A DNA stretch of 64,000 nucleotides from contig NZ_FOKC01000003.1 in NCBI RefSeq assembly GCF_900112035.1, positions 124,001 to 188,000 of the forward strand, read 5' to 3'. Below the pieces are notes generated by a model. It made no database searches. It was not told the origin of the DNA and saw only the letters and a list, made by a program, of their open reading frames with translations. This DNA is from Nocardioides alpinus (GTDB lineage Bacteria > Actinomycetota > Actinomycetes > Propionibacteriales > Nocardioidaceae). The stretch's first letter is position 1. Each line of letters begins with the position of its first letter. Made by a program: the position numbers and the translations under genes. Shown in pieces: positions 27,861 through 36,533 of the stretch.

Positions 27861-27989
27861 TGAGAGGCGGCCGGTGGGCTGCCGGACCCTCCCCTGTGGG
27901 GCCCCGCCACCCTCGGCGTACGAGAAGACTCCCGCGAACCTGTGGGTGTCGGCATCCGTAGTCCTACGTATCTCTCTCGCGGAGAGCGA

Positions 27990-27995
27990 TAGGTT
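27990..27995 (+). promoter_or_regulatory. -10 box of the LuxR gene with upstream inverted repeats
   Basis: TAGGTT is six bases before GTG 28002. Just upstream are CGTAG-TC-CTACG (27957-27968) and CTCTC-TCGCG-GAGAG, two small inverted repeats that could be operators. Confidence 0.5.
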
Positions 27996-28001
27996 CAGTT
28001 C

Positions 28002-30428
28002 GTGCTGTCCCCCTGTCTCGGTCGTGCCGAGGTCCAGCGTGTGCTGGGCCAGGCCATGGACGAGTCACGCTGGGTCACCGTGGTCGGTCCGCCCGGCAGC
28101 GGGAAGACGCTCCTCGTGCGCCATGCCGCGGTCGCCTCGCCCGCGTCGTGGGTCGACGCGCGCAACCTGCACAGCCTCGACGACGTGCTCGTCGCCGCCC
28201 TGGAGAGCCTCGAGTCGGAGACCGCCCCGGGCGACTCCCTCAGCGGTGCCCTCGGACGTGCCGTCGACGGCCGCGAGTGCCTCCTCGTCCTCGACGGTCT
28301 GGACCTCGACGTCACCCGGGCCGGCCCGATGCTCCAGTCGATGCTGGAGAGCACCACCGACGCCCGCGTGGTGGTGACGGCGCGGACCACGGCCGGCCAG
28401 CCGCTGGAGTCGGTCGTACGCGTCGGGCCGCTGCCGGTCCCCACGAACCGCTCGCCGCTGGAGGGCCCGGCCGTCGAGCTCTTCCTGCGCCGGATCCGTT
28501 CGGCCGGCGGACAGGCGGTCGACCTGACCACCCAGTCCCACGAGGTACGCCGCCTGCTGCGCGCCACCGGTGGACTGCCCCTGCTCATCGAGCAGGTGGC
28601 CGTTCAGTCGGCCCTGGTCGGGCTGAGCAACGCCATGTCCACCGTCAGCCTCGACCAGGCCGTCGACTCGGCCCACGCGCTGCTGGACGAGGCGAGCGCG
28701 ACCGCGTTGCGGCGCATCGGCGTGCTCGACTTCCCGGCCGGCCTCGGCGTGCTCGCCCGGGTGCTCGACGAGTCGGTCCCCACCACCGCAGAGCTGGCCG
28801 GCGACCTCGTACGCCGCAGCCTGCTGGAGGTCGACGCCCGCGGGCGCTTCGACATGCTCTCGCCCATCCGCGGGCGCGCGCGTGCCCTGGCCAGCCCGGT
28901 CGACGTGGCTGCGGTCGAGGCCGGCCTGCTCGGCTGGGCGCAGGACAACGCCCCGGAGCACGACAACTACGGCGCCGCCGACGCCGAGTGGCTCCACGAC
29001 CTGCCGGCCATGCGCCACGCCGTGCTCACCGCGTGCGCCAACCCGGACACGCGCGCCGACGGCTACTCGGTGGCCAACCGGATCTTCTCCTCCCTCTACA
29101 CCTCGATGCGGGCGCGCGAGGCCCTCGAGATCCTCGAGGCGGCCATCGCGAGCGGCGACGGCCCGCCCTGGATGGGCGCCCAGGTCGCGCGACGGGCCGG
29201 GATCGCGGCCTCCGAGATGCGCGGCACCTACGAGGGCATGTGGTTGCTCGACCGGTCCGACGAGCACGCCTCGTCCGCGCCCCGCCCCGAGGAGCAGCTG
29301 TCCAAGACCGCCTCGATCCGCGCCGAGATGCACCTCGACGCCGGCGAGATGCAGCGCGCGGAGGCGGAGGCCCGGCGCGCCATCGACCTCGATCCCGACG
29401 GGTCGATCCGGCGTCAGGCGACCCGCACGCTCGCCGACGTCTATGCCTCCCAGGGACGCTTCGCCGAGGCCGCCCAGGCGGCGAGCGACGCGATGCCGGG
29501 CCGGATCACCCGCGACGAGCGTTGGATCGACCTCTCCGCGCGCACCGTCCTGGCCCGCATCGCGCTCGAGCAGGGCCGCACCGCCGAGGCAGTGGCCGGT
29601 GCGCGTGCCGTGGTGCTCGAGGCCCGCGAGCTCGCCGAGGACCGGGTCGGCCTGCTGGCCGAGACGCTGCTCCGGGGCATCGACCCCACGTGGACACCCA
29701 CCGAGGTGGTCCGCGAGACCCTGCCGTGGGCGGTCCGGCTGCCCGTGCTGGCCCAGGACGGTCGGGACCTGCTGGCGCGCGGCGAGGCGCGGCAGGCGGC
29801 CGGGCTGGCCGCCGACGTCGTCGCCCTGGCCGACTCGGCCAGGCTCGGTCGTGACGGCGTGGAGGCGCGCCTGCTGCTCGGTCGGGCGCTCGTGCAGCTC
29901 GGCGACCTCGACCAGGCGACCACGACCTACCTGACGGCACTCGAGCACTGCCGCACCATGCACCTGCCGCTGCGTGCGGCCGACGTCCTCGACGGTCTCG
30001 CCGGAGTGGCCCACGCCCGCGAGCTGCCGGAGGCGCGTGCCCTCGCGGCCGCTGCCTTCGCGCTGCGCACCCCGCGGATGGCGGTGCGCTGGGGCTACTC
30101 CGCCGACTATGACGTCCTGCCTGCCGGCCGGGCGCCGGAGGACTGGATCGAGGGGGACGACCTGTCGGCGCAGTCGGTCGGCCTCATCACCGCCGTGTTC
30201 AACCGCCCCGCGTCCGCACCTCCCTCTGCGCTCGACGCCCTCACGGCTGCCGAGCGGCTGGTGGCGCAGCGGGTGGCCCAGGGGCTCACCAGCCGCAGGA
30301 TCGCGGAGGAGCTCTTCGTGTCACCGCGCACGGTGGACGCCCACCTCACCCACATCTACCGCAAGCTCGACATCAACACCCGCGCCCGCCTGGCCGCGCT
30401 GGTCATGGAGCAGACCTTCTCGCAGTAG
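28002..30428 (+). CDS. LuxR-family ATPase/TPR transcriptional regulator
   Basis: The 808-residue protein follows the MalT/LAL plan: an N-terminal NTPase with Walker A GPPGSGKT (~residues 29-36) and Walker B CLLVLDGLDLD, a long helical TPR-like sensor region (about 330-730) and a C-terminal LuxR HTH (about 745-805; LTAAERLVAQRVAQGLTSRR, SPRTVDAHLTHIYRKLDI). Such proteins bind a small molecule and ATP, then activate transcription. The NTPase part is shorter than in classical LAL regulators. No neighbouring gene is an obvious target; the short inverted repeats before its own promoter suggest autoregulation. GTG 28002 fits a leaderless mRNA. Confidence 0.9.
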   Translation: MLSPCLGRAEVQRVLGQAMDESRWVTVVGPPGSGKTLLVRHAAVASPASWVDARNLHSLDDVLVAALESLESETAPGDSLSGALGRAVDGRECLLVLDGLDLDVTRAGPMLQSMLESTTDARVVVTARTTAGQPLESVVRVGPLPVPTNRSPLEGPAVELFLRRIRSAGGQAVDLTTQSHEVRRLLRATGGLPLLIEQVAVQSALVGLSNAMSTVSLDQAVDSAHALLDEASATALRRIGVLDFPAGLGVLARVLDESVPTTAELAGDLVRRSLLEVDARGRFDMLSPIRGRARALASPVDVAAVEAGLLGWAQDNAPEHDNYGAADAEWLHDLPAMRHAVLTACANPDTRADGYSVANRIFSSLYTSMRAREALEILEAAIASGDGPPWMGAQVARRAGIAASEMRGTYEGMWLLDRSDEHASSAPRPEEQLSKTASIRAEMHLDAGEMQRAEAEARRAIDLDPDGSIRRQATRTLADVYASQGRFAEAAQAASDAMPGRITRDERWIDLSARTVLARIALEQGRTAEAVAGARAVVLEARELAEDRVGLLAETLLRGIDPTWTPTEVVRETLPWAVRLPVLAQDGRDLLARGEARQAAGLAADVVALADSARLGRDGVEARLLLGRALVQLGDLDQATTTYLTALEHCRTMHLPLRAADVLDGLAGVAHARELPEARALAAAAFALRTPRMAVRWGYSADYDVLPAGRAPEDWIEGDDLSAQSVGLITAVFNRPASAPPSALDALTAAERLVAQRVAQGLTSRRIAEELFVSPRTVDAHLTHIYRKLDINTRARLAALVMEQTFSQ

Positions 30429-30431
30429 CCG

Positions 30432-30465
30432 GTCGGTGGCGGCTGTCGGTGGCGGCTGTCGGTGG
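30432..30465 (+). repeat. 13-bp tandem repeat after the LuxR stop
   Basis: GTCGGTGGCGGCT at 30432-30444 and 30445-30457, then GTCGGTGG of a third unit. It fills the space between the LuxR stop and the next gene. Confidence 0.75.
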
Positions 30466-30484
30466 TCGTCGTCAGGATGGATCC

Positions 30485-30946
30485 ATGAGCCGGACCATCC
30501 AGGTGACCTTCGACGCCCACGACCCCCAGGCGCTGTCCCGCTTCTGGGCCGACGCCATGGGCTACGTCAACCCGCCCCCACCCGGGCGCGAGCTCGAGCC
30601 GGGACAGGACCCGTTCGATGCGTGGCACGCCTTCCTCGCCGAGGTCGGGGTGCCCGAGTCGGAGTGGAACTCAGCGTCCGCGGCCGAGGACCCCGACGGC
30701 GCCGGCCCGCGCCTGTTCTTCCAGCGGGTGCCGGAGGGCAAGACCGCCAAGAACCGGGTGCACCTCGACCTGCGCGCCGCCCCGGGACGGCAGGGAGAGG
30801 AGCGGATGGCCGCTCTCGAGGCCGAGTGCGAGCGGCTGGTCGCCCTCGGGGCCACCCGGGTGGAGCGGCACGAGCCGTCGCCGCCGATGACCGCCGGTCA
30901 CCTCTGGATGGCGGACCCCGAGGGCAACGAGTTCTGCCTCGATTGA
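30485..30946 (+). CDS. VOC/glyoxalase superfamily protein
   Basis: The 153-residue protein is a VOC-fold protein of the glyoxalase-like group common in actinobacteria: IQVTFDAHDPQALSRFWADA at the N-terminus, RLFFQRVPEGKTAKNRVHLDLR in the middle and MADPEGNEFCLD at the C-terminus. VOC proteins are small-molecule dioxygenases, isomerases or resistance/binding proteins; no specific substrate can be given. ATG 30485 is six bases after CAGGAT, which may be its -10 box. It stands alone between the LuxR gene and a convergent dehydrogenase gene; the 28-base gap contains a repeated GACCAGCGGGG-type sequence. Confidence 0.85.
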   Translation: MSRTIQVTFDAHDPQALSRFWADAMGYVNPPPPGRELEPGQDPFDAWHAFLAEVGVPESEWNSASAAEDPDGAGPRLFFQRVPEGKTAKNRVHLDLRAAPGRQGEERMAALEAECERLVALGATRVERHEPSPPMTAGHLWMADPEGNEFCLD

Positions 30947-30974
30947 CCAGCGGGGGTCGGCCAGCGGGGACCGA

Positions 30975-32768
30975 CTAGCGCGCGCTGTAGTCCCGGAAGC
31001 CGCGACCGGCCTTGCGACCGAGGTAGCCGGCAGTGACCAGGTGCTCGAGCAGCGGAGCGGGCGAGAAGCCCGGCTCGCGGAACTCGAGGTACAGCTCCTT
31101 CTGGATCGCCAGCGACACGTCGTTGCCGACCACGTCGAGCAGCTCGAAGGGACCCATCGGCAGCGCACACCCGAGCTTCATGGCGAGGTCGATGTCGTCG
31201 GCGGTCGCGTAGTGGGCCTCGAGCATCTTCACCGCGTCGTTCAGGTAGGGGAAGAGCAGCGCGTTGACGATGAAGCCGGCGCGGTCCCCACACTTCACGG
31301 CCACCTTGCCGACCTGGTCGCACAGCGCCAGCACGGTCTCGGTGACGGCCTCGTCGGTCGCGACGGTGGACACCACCTCGACCAGCTTCATGATGGTCGC
31401 CGGGTTGAAGAAGTGCATGCCGATGACGTGCTGGGGGCGCTTCGTCACCCGGGCCATGGAGATGATCGGCAGCGAGGACGTCGTCGTCGCGAGGATCGCC
31501 CCGGGCTTGCAGATCTCGTCGAGGTTCTCGAAGAGCGTGGTCTTGACGGCGAGGTCTTCAGCGATGGCCTCGACGACGAGGTCGACGTCCTTGAGGTCCT
31601 CGAGCGAGGTGGTGCCGCGCACCCGGCCGAGCACCTCGGTCTTCTGCTCCTCGGTGGCGCGGCCGCGCTGGATCTGCTTGTCGAAGTTCTTGGTGATCGC
31701 GGCGACGACGCCGGCGATCTTGTCCTGGCCGCGTCCGGTGAAGAGGACCTCGTGGCCGGCCTTGGCGAAGACCTCGACGATGCCGGCGGCCATGGTGCCC
31801 GTGCCCACGACTCCGACGAGCCGGATGTCGTGCCTCAGCTGCGGCTTGTCGTCGGCGCTGGGGGTCTGGGCGTCGTCGACGACGACGGGTGAGTCGGGCG
31901 CCTCGTAGGTGTAGAAGCCGCGGCCCGACTTGCGGCCGAGGAGGCCCGCGGTGACGTACTGCTTGAGGATCGGCGCCGGTGCGTGCAGGCGGTCGCGTCC
32001 CTGCTTGTACATCGTGTCGAGGATCTCGTAGGCCGTGTCGAGGCCGATCAGGTCGAGCAGCGCCAGCGGGCCCATCGGATAGCCGCAGCCGAAGCGCATG
32101 GCGGCGTCGATGTCCTCACGCGAGGCGTACTTGCCCTCGTACATCGCGACCGCGTGGTTGAGGTAGCCGAAGAGGAGGGTGTTGGCGATGAACCCGGCCT
32201 TGTCCCCGCAGACGACCGGGTTCTTGCCGAGGCTGCGGAGCAGGCCCTGCACGTCGGCCAGGACGTCGGGCTCGGTGACGACGGTGCGGATGATCTCGAC
32301 GAGGTTCTGCACCGGGGCCGGGTTGAAGAAGTGCACGCCGACCACGCGGCCCGGCTTGGAGTTGGCCGTGGAGATCTCGGTGACGCTGAGCGAGGACGTG
32401 TTGGTGGCGAGCACCGCGTCGTCACGGACGATGTCGTCCAGCGTGCGGAAGATCGACTTCTTGACCGCGAGCGACTCGACCACTGCCTCGATGACGAGGT
32501 CGGCGACGGCGAGGTCCTTCATCTCCGTGGTGAGGGTGATCCGGCCGAGCAGCTCGGCCTGCTGCTCCTCGGTCATCTTCTCGCGCTTCACGGCGCGGCC
32601 GGTGGAGTGCTCGAGGTGCTGGCGACCGCGCTCGACACCCGTCTCGTTGACCTCGACGCCGATCACGGCGTAGCCGTTGCGGGCGAACACCTCGGCGATG
32701 CCGGCGCCCATGGTGCCCAGGCCGATGACGCCGACGGTGGTGAACTCGCGGGTGGTTTCGTCGCTCAT
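30975..32768 (-). CDS. tandem-duplicated 3-hydroxyacyl-CoA dehydrogenase
   Basis: The 597-residue protein contains two complete 3-hydroxyacyl-CoA dehydrogenases in a row (about 10-295 and 312-597). Each has an NAD-binding Rossmann start ([34 protein letters not shown]), a catalytic HFFNP motif (H146 in the first half and near 440 in the second), and a C-terminal dimer-type domain ending in [13 protein letters not shown] or [14 protein letters not shown]. Related fused enzymes oxidise (S)-3-hydroxyacyl-CoA, including 3-hydroxybutyryl-CoA and 3-hydroxyadipyl-CoA. It could make 3-hydroxybutyryl-CoA for the Ccr route or act in beta-oxidation; the context does not decide. ATG 32768. Confidence 0.92.
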   Translation of the reverse strand: MSDETTREFTTVGVIGLGTMGAGIAEVFARNGYAVIGVEVNETGVERGRQHLEHSTGRAVKREKMTEEQQAELLGRITLTTEMKDLAVADLVIEAVVESLAVKKSIFRTLDDIVRDDAVLATNTSSLSVTEISTANSKPGRVVGVHFFNPAPVQNLVEIIRTVVTEPDVLADVQGLLRSLGKNPVVCGDKAGFIANTLLFGYLNHAVAMYEGKYASREDIDAAMRFGCGYPMGPLALLDLIGLDTAYEILDTMYKQGRDRLHAPAPILKQYVTAGLLGRKSGRGFYTYEAPDSPVVVDDAQTPSADDKPQLRHDIRLVGVVGTGTMAAGIVEVFAKAGHEVLFTGRGQDKIAGVVAAITKNFDKQIQRGRATEEQKTEVLGRVRGTTSLEDLKDVDLVVEAIAEDLAVKTTLFENLDEICKPGAILATTTSSLPIISMARVTKRPQHVIGMHFFNPATIMKLVEVVSTVATDEAVTETVLALCDQVGKVAVKCGDRAGFIVNALLFPYLNDAVKMLEAHYATADDIDLAMKLGCALPMGPFELLDVVGNDVSLAIQKELYLEFREPGFSPAPLLEHLVTAGYLGRKAGRGFRDYSAR

Positions 32769-32814
32769 GGACGCATGCTCCCACGCGGGTGCGGCCTCGC
32801 GGGTGTGGGAACCG

Positions 32815-33897
32815 TCACGTCCCGGGACGTACGACGACCACCTCGTCGCCCGGTCGGACCGGGCCGGGGCGCGCCACCCTGGCGCAGAGCCCCCGCAGGC
32901 GACGCGGCTTGCCCTCGGGTCCGTTGACGAAGGCCATCGCGTCCTTGCCGTAGCGCGCGATGAACTTGCCGCACCCGTTGTGGGGCTGGTCGGTCACGAC
33001 GACCACGGCGCCCCCGGGGCCGCCGATGTGCAGCTCGCTCCAGGCGGGCAGGTGGTCGTGGGAGAGATCGAGGTCGAGGAACATCTGGTCGCCGGCGAGC
33101 GCCTCGCGCTCCGGGTCCTGGGCGAGGAACTCCACCAGCCGGTGGCTCATCAGGTTGAGCTGCATGTCGGGGTGGGCCGAGCCGTCGGGCATGCGGCGAC
33201 TGCCGCGAGCGACCCACGTGTCGCCGACCAGACCTTCGTCGACGTCGAGGTGGCCGACCTCCAGCACCTCGCGCTCTCCCACGGCAGGCCTGCGGACGAC
33301 GGCCCGGAGGGTGCCGACGTCGCGCGGCGCCTCGTCGATGGTCGGGAGGAAGGCGGTCAGCTCGGCGGTGGACCGGTGGGCGCGCAGGGGGCGCCGCATC
33401 CAGGTGCGCCGACCGTGCCGGGACAGGCCGAGCCGCTCCTCCTCCTCGGTGATCGCGAGCTGCGCCGCAGTCCGAGGCTCGTCCTCGGCGACCTCGACGA
33501 AGCCGTGCCGCGCGTAGAACGGCGCGTTCCACGGCAGGTCGGCGTACGTCGTGAGCGTGAGCGAGCCGTGCCCCTTGGTCGCAGCCCGCTCCGCGGCCGC
33601 TTCCAGCAGCGCCGTCCCGACGCCGCGGCGGGCGTGGTCGGGGTGGACCGAGATCTGGGCGAGGTGGGCGTGGGACTCCATGTCGACGACGTGGGCGAAG
33701 CCGATCGCGGGGTCGCCGGCGACCAGGAGGAAGCCCTGCTGCGACATCCGCTCGTGCCCACTGGGCGCCGGCGAGGCGAGCACGTCGCCGGTCAGGTCGC
33801 CCAGCACGGCCTCGAACATCGCGAGACCGGAGTCCTCGATCGCGGCGATCAGCGGGAGGTCGCGCGCCCGTGCGGGGCGTACTGCGTGGTCGGTCAC
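32815..33897 (-). CDS. GNAT acetyltransferase-MOSC domain fusion
   Basis: The ~360-residue protein joins a GNAT domain (about residues 1-165; [20 protein letters not shown] is the acetyl-CoA loop, [16 protein letters not shown] the C-terminal part) to a MOSC domain (about 190-360; [20 protein letters not shown], conserved Cys in [13 protein letters not shown]). MOSC domains bind and transfer sulfur in molybdenum-cofactor sulfurases and related proteins. A fusion with GNAT is unusual and its substrate unknown. GTG 33897 is six bases after the -10 box TACAGT, so leaderless. It is divergent from nucS with only 24 bases between start codons. Confidence 0.85.
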   Translation of the reverse strand: MTDHAVRPARARDLPLIAAIEDSGLAMFEAVLGDLTGDVLASPAPSGHERMSQQGFLLVAGDPAIGFAHVVDMESHAHLAQISVHPDHARRGVGTALLEAAAERAATKGHGSLTLTTYADLPWNAPFYARHGFVEVAEDEPRTAAQLAITEEEERLGLSRHGRRTWMRRPLRAHRSTAELTAFLPTIDEAPRDVGTLRAVVRRPAVGEREVLEVGHLDVDEGLVGDTWVARGSRRMPDGSAHPDMQLNLMSHRLVEFLAQDPEREALAGDQMFLDLDLSHDHLPAWSELHIGGPGGAVVVVTDQPHNGCGKFIARYGKDAMAFVNGPEGKPRRLRGLCARVARPGPVRPGDEVVVVRPGT

Positions 33898-33903
33898 GCG
33901 ACC

Positions 33904-33913
33904 ACTGTAGATT
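33904..33913. promoter_or_regulatory. overlapping -10 boxes of divergent GNAT-MOSC and nucS genes
   Basis: ACTGTAGATT holds TACAGT for the minus strand (33909-33904, six bases before GTG 33897) and TAGATT for the plus strand (33908-33913, eight bases before GTG 33922). The two -10 boxes share two bases, so the promoters should compete. Confidence 0.6.
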
Positions 33914-33921
33914 CGCCCGTC

Positions 33922-34611
33922 GTGAGGATCGTCGTCGCGCGCTGCCAGGTGGACTACGCAGGTCGGCTCTCGGCCCACCTGCCCCTCGCGACGCGAGTGC
34001 TGATGCTCAAGTCGGACGGTTCGGTGCTGATCCACTCCGACGGTGGCTCCTACAAGCCGCTCAACTGGATGTCGCCGCCCTGCACCGTCCGCGAGGGCGT
34101 CGCCGAGGACGGCCGCCCCGAGTGGGTGGTGACGGCCGGCAAGACCGACGACACGCTGCGCATCCTGATCGACGAGGTCCTCCACGACACCTCGCACGAG
34201 CTCGGCATCGACCCCGGCCTGCAGAAGGACGGCGTCGAGAAGCACCTCCAGGAGCTGCTCGCCGAGCACCCCGCCACGTTGTCGGACGGGCTCACGCTCG
34301 TGCGGCGCGAGTTCATGACCGCCATCGGGCCGGTCGACCTGATGTGCCGCGACGCCGAGGGCCTCTCCGTCGCCGTCGAGATCAAGCGCCGCGGCGACAT
34401 CGACGGCGTCGAGCAGCTGACCCGCTACCTCGACCTCCTCAACCGCGACCCCGCCCTCACCCGCAAGGGCGCCGTCCGGGGCATCTTCGCCGCCCAGGAG
34501 ATCAAGCCCCAGGCCCGCGTCCTCGCCACCGACCGCGGCATCGCCTGCGCCCTGGTGGACTACGACGTGCTCCGCGGGATGGACGACGGCGCCGAGCACC
34601 GGCTCTTCTAG
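33922..34611 (+). CDS. nucS: mismatch endonuclease NucS/EndoMS
   Basis: NucS is the actinobacterial mismatch-specific endonuclease that replaces MutS/MutL repair. The 229-residue protein has the N-terminal beta domain ([36 protein letters not shown]) and the RecB-like nuclease core with Asp in GPVDLMCRD and Glu/Lys in [17 protein letters not shown]. The length matches the family. GTG 33922 follows a TAGATT -10 box. Its stop overlaps that of a convergent DnaQ-like exonuclease gene. Action with the replication clamp is known for the family, but no clear C-terminal clamp-binding motif is visible; the end reads HRLF. Confidence 0.95.
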   Translation: MRIVVARCQVDYAGRLSAHLPLATRVLMLKSDGSVLIHSDGGSYKPLNWMSPPCTVREGVAEDGRPEWVVTAGKTDDTLRILIDEVLHDTSHELGIDPGLQKDGVEKHLQELLAEHPATLSDGLTLVRREFMTAIGPVDLMCRDAEGLSVAVEIKRRGDIDGVEQLTRYLDLLNRDPALTRKGAVRGIFAAQEIKPQARVLATDRGIACALVDYDVLRGMDDGAEHRLF

Positions 34612-35198
34612 CCCTCGCGCGAGCGCCTCAGCACCTCGACCAGGAGGTGTGCGTAGCCGCGGGCGTCGTCGATGGCCCGGTGCGTGTGCTCGACGTCGCC
34701 GAACCACTCGCCCGGCAGGTCGTGGACGGAGAACGTCGCGGGGTCACCGCCGCTCACCCCGCAGGCGAGGCTCTTGAGGCACAGGCCGGCTCCGTGGAAG
34801 AGGCGGTCGGTCTCGTCGGGTCCCTGCGCCAGGCCGTACGGCGTGAAGCGGCGCAGGTAGGAGTCGACGTAGGTCCCGTCGAAGCCGAGGGGCGACGCGA
34901 CGAACTCACGCTCCTCGCCGAGTCCCTTCACCCACGACACGAAGTCCGCCATCACCGCGGGCACCGGCCGCGGGTCGTCCGTCGCCGCGGCGAGCACCTC
35001 GGCCGGCTGGGAGAGCCACCACGCCCACGTGTCAGGGTGGGGCTGGGCACCGGGCAGCCGCTCGAGCACCGCCTCGAACTCCCCCATCTGCTCGCCCGCC
35101 GCGGTGACCGCGACGGAGGCCAGGGCGAGCATCGAGTGGGCGCCGGGGACGAACCCGTCGACCTCGATGTCGGTCACGACGTAGACGCGCTCCACCAT
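34608..35198 (-). CDS. DEDD-family 3'-5' exonuclease (DnaQ-like)
   Basis: The 196-residue protein has the DEDD exonuclease signature: D10 and E12 in VVTDIEVDG, a middle Asp in [14 protein letters not shown] and [14 protein letters not shown] (HxAxxD) near the C-terminus. Stand-alone DnaQ folds trim RNA or DNA ends. ATG 35198 lies 17 bases from the divergent DUF952 gene, and its stop overlaps the nucS stop by three bases in convergent orientation. The pairing with nucS is notable because a mismatch-cutting system needs a following exonuclease, but antisense orientation argues against simple co-expression. Confidence 0.82.
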   Translation of the reverse strand: MVERVYVVTDIEVDGFVPGAHSMLALASVAVTAAGEQMGEFEAVLERLPGAQPHPDTWAWWLSQPAEVLAAATDDPRPVPAVMADFVSWVKGLGEEREFVASPLGFDGTYVDSYLRRFTPYGLAQGPDETDRLFHGAGLCLKSLACGVSGGDPATFSVHDLPGEWFGDVEHTHRAIDDARGYAHLLVEVLRRSREG

Positions 35199-35203
35199 GT
35201 CGT

Positions 35204-35209
35204 TACCCT
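35204..35209 (+). promoter_or_regulatory. -10 box of the DUF952 gene (leaderless)
   Basis: TACCCT, six bases, GTG 35216. The opposite-strand gene starting at 35198 has only GAGGGT at the matching position. Confidence 0.5.
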
Positions 35210-35215
35210 CGCACG

Positions 35216-35659
35216 GTGACCGCGACGCCGCCCGAGCGCATCTTCCACATCGCCACGGCCGCGGACTGGCGCCGCACCCTCGGGACCGGGACCTACACCA
35301 CCTCCACCGTGGGCCGGACGCTCGAGGAGGAGGGCTTCATCCACGCCTCGCGCCGCGACCAGGTGCAGGGAGTGTTCGACCGCTACTACCGCGGCCTCGG
35401 CGAGCACCTCGTCCTGCTGAGGATCGATCCCACCCGGCTCACCGACGCCGAGGTGCGCGTCGAGCCGGTCGGCGAGGACACCTACCCGCACGTCTACGGG
35501 CCGATCAACCGCAGCGCGGTCGTCGACGTGTCACCGCTCAACCGGCGCGGCGGGGTGGAGACGCTGCTGTCGCTCTGGCTCACGGGCATGGCCGTGCGCA
35601 TGGGCATCGCGCTCGCGGTGATGGTGCTGGTCGCCGTGCTCGTGCTCGTCGCCCTGTGA
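35216..35659 (+). CDS. DUF952 domain protein with C-terminal membrane helix
   Basis: The 147-residue protein has a DUF952 domain over residues ~8-112 (IFHIATAADWRRTLGTGTYT; EEEGFIHASRRDQVQGVFDRYY; HVYGPINRSAVVDV) and a single hydrophobic helix at the end (MGIALAVMVLVAVLVLVAL). DUF952 proteins resemble glutathione-S-transferase-like or ADP-ribosyl fold proteins and have no assigned function. The C-terminal anchor is an addition to the usual ~110-residue stand-alone domain, giving a tail-anchored topology. It is convergent with the 69-residue peptide gene. Confidence 0.85.
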   Translation: MTATPPERIFHIATAADWRRTLGTGTYTTSTVGRTLEEEGFIHASRRDQVQGVFDRYYRGLGEHLVLLRIDPTRLTDAEVRVEPVGEDTYPHVYGPINRSAVVDVSPLNRRGGVETLLSLWLTGMAVRMGIALAVMVLVAVLVLVAL

Positions 35660-35668
35660 GGCGGGGGC

Positions 35669-35878
35669 TCAGGCGGCCTTCTTGCCGGTCACGACCTCGA
35701 CCTTCACCAGCCTGCGCTTCTTGACCGTGTAGCCGGGCGGGAGCGTGCCCTCCTTCAGCATCCGCAGCGGGCAGCGGGCGCACTTCTTGCTGGAGACGCA
35801 GCACTTCTTCTTCGGCAGCTTGGCCACCTTCGTGTGCAGCTTGCCGGACTTCTTCGGCGACCCCTTGGACGAACCCAC
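35669..35878 (-). CDS. small Lys/Cys-rich protein, putatively iron-regulated
   Basis: The 69-residue protein is very basic (a Lys- and Ser-rich first third) with four Cys in KKKCCVSSKKCARCPLRMLK and a conserved-looking GTLPPGYTVKKRRLVKVEVV tail. The Cys arrangement CC-x5-C-x2-C could bind a metal or Fe-S cluster; this is inference. I do not recognise a named family. GTG 35878 lies six bases after a TACGCT -10 box. A DtxR/IdeR-type iron box at 35899-35917 overlaps the expected promoter, so it is likely repressed in iron-replete cells. It follows the histidine phosphatase gene by 31 bases and may also be reached by readthrough. Confidence 0.72.
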   Translation of the reverse strand: MGSSKGSPKKSGKLHTKVAKLPKKKCCVSSKKCARCPLRMLKEGTLPPGYTVKKRRLVKVEVVTGKKAA

Positions 35879-35884
35879 ATGCGA

Positions 35885-35890
35885 AGCGTA
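35885..35890 (-). promoter_or_regulatory. -10 box of the small Cys-rich gene (leaderless)
   Basis: TACGCT on the minus strand, six bases, GTG 35878. Confidence 0.5.
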
Positions 35891-35898
35891 CAGGACAC

Positions 35899-35917
35899 TT
35901 AGGCAAGGCTTACCTGT
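35899..35917. promoter_or_regulatory. putative DtxR/IdeR iron box
   Basis: TTAGGCAAGGCTTACCTGT matches the 19-bp consensus TTAGGTnAGnCTnACCTAA at 13 of the 16 specified positions, including the palindromic TAGG/ACCT core. It lies 8-26 bases upstream of the -10 box of the small Cys-rich gene and overlaps the stop codon of the upstream phosphatase gene. Confidence 0.65.
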
Positions 35918-36533
35918 CGTTCCAGGTGATCGGCCGGCCCGCCCACGAGCGGGCGACCCACCCGTCCGCGTCGGCCTCCACGGCCACCACCTCGCAGTGG
36001 GGCACCGGGAGGTCGCGCGAGTGGCTGAGCGTCAGGTTGCGGGCCAGCGCGGACAGGGCCATGCACATCACCCCGCCGTGGCTGATCACCAGCACCGACT
36101 CCCCGCGGTGGCTGTCCGCGATCTCGTCGAGCACGGCCGCGTAGCGCTCGACCACCTCCGTGCCACTCTCCCCACCGGGGATCCGGGCCGCCAGGTCCCC
36201 GTCGAGCCACGCCGCGAACGTCTCGGCGAACGGATCGGGATCTCCCGTCGTGCCTGCGGCGTCGCCCACACCGAACTCACGCAGGCCCGTGCGCACGATC
36301 ACGTCGGTGCCGAGCTGCGCCGCCACGATCTCGCCGGTCTGGACGGCCCGGGCCATGTCGCTGGTCCACACCCGGGCGATCCGCTCGCCCGACACCGACG
36401 CGGCCAGCACGCCTGCCTGGTCGCGCCCCAGGGGCGTGAGCCAGCCACCCGCGTCGCTCAGCAGCTCGCTCTCGTAGTCGGCCTCGCCGTGCCGGGCGAC
36501 GAACACCCGGGCGGCGCACTGGAGGTCACTCAC
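35910..36533 (-). CDS. histidine phosphatase family protein
   Basis: The 207-residue protein is a phosphoglycerate-mutase-like histidine phosphatase: the RHGE motif in VFVARHGEAD (phosphohistidine ~H13), SDMARAVQTGE, acid residue in LREFGVGD, and the second catalytic His in VLVISHGGVM. Substrates range from sugar phosphates to nucleotides or proteins; no specificity can be read. GTG 36533 overlaps the amino acid oxidase stop by eight bases, showing operon membership and likely translational coupling. The TAA stop lies within the downstream iron box. Confidence 0.87.
   Translation of the reverse strand: MSDLQCAARVFVARHGEADYESELLSDAGGWLTPLGRDQAGVLAASVSGERIARVWTSDMARAVQTGEIVAAQLGTDVIVRTGLREFGVGDAAGTTGDPDPFAETFAAWLDGDLAARIPGGESGTEVVERYAAVLDEIADSHRGESVLVISHGGVMCMALSALARNLTLSHSRDLPVPHCEVVAVEADADGWVARSWAGRPITWNDR

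Noticed and set aside
34608..35198. NucS and the exonuclease as a co-transcribed repair operon
   Set aside because: They are convergent with overlapping stops, so they cannot form an operon; any link would be functional only.
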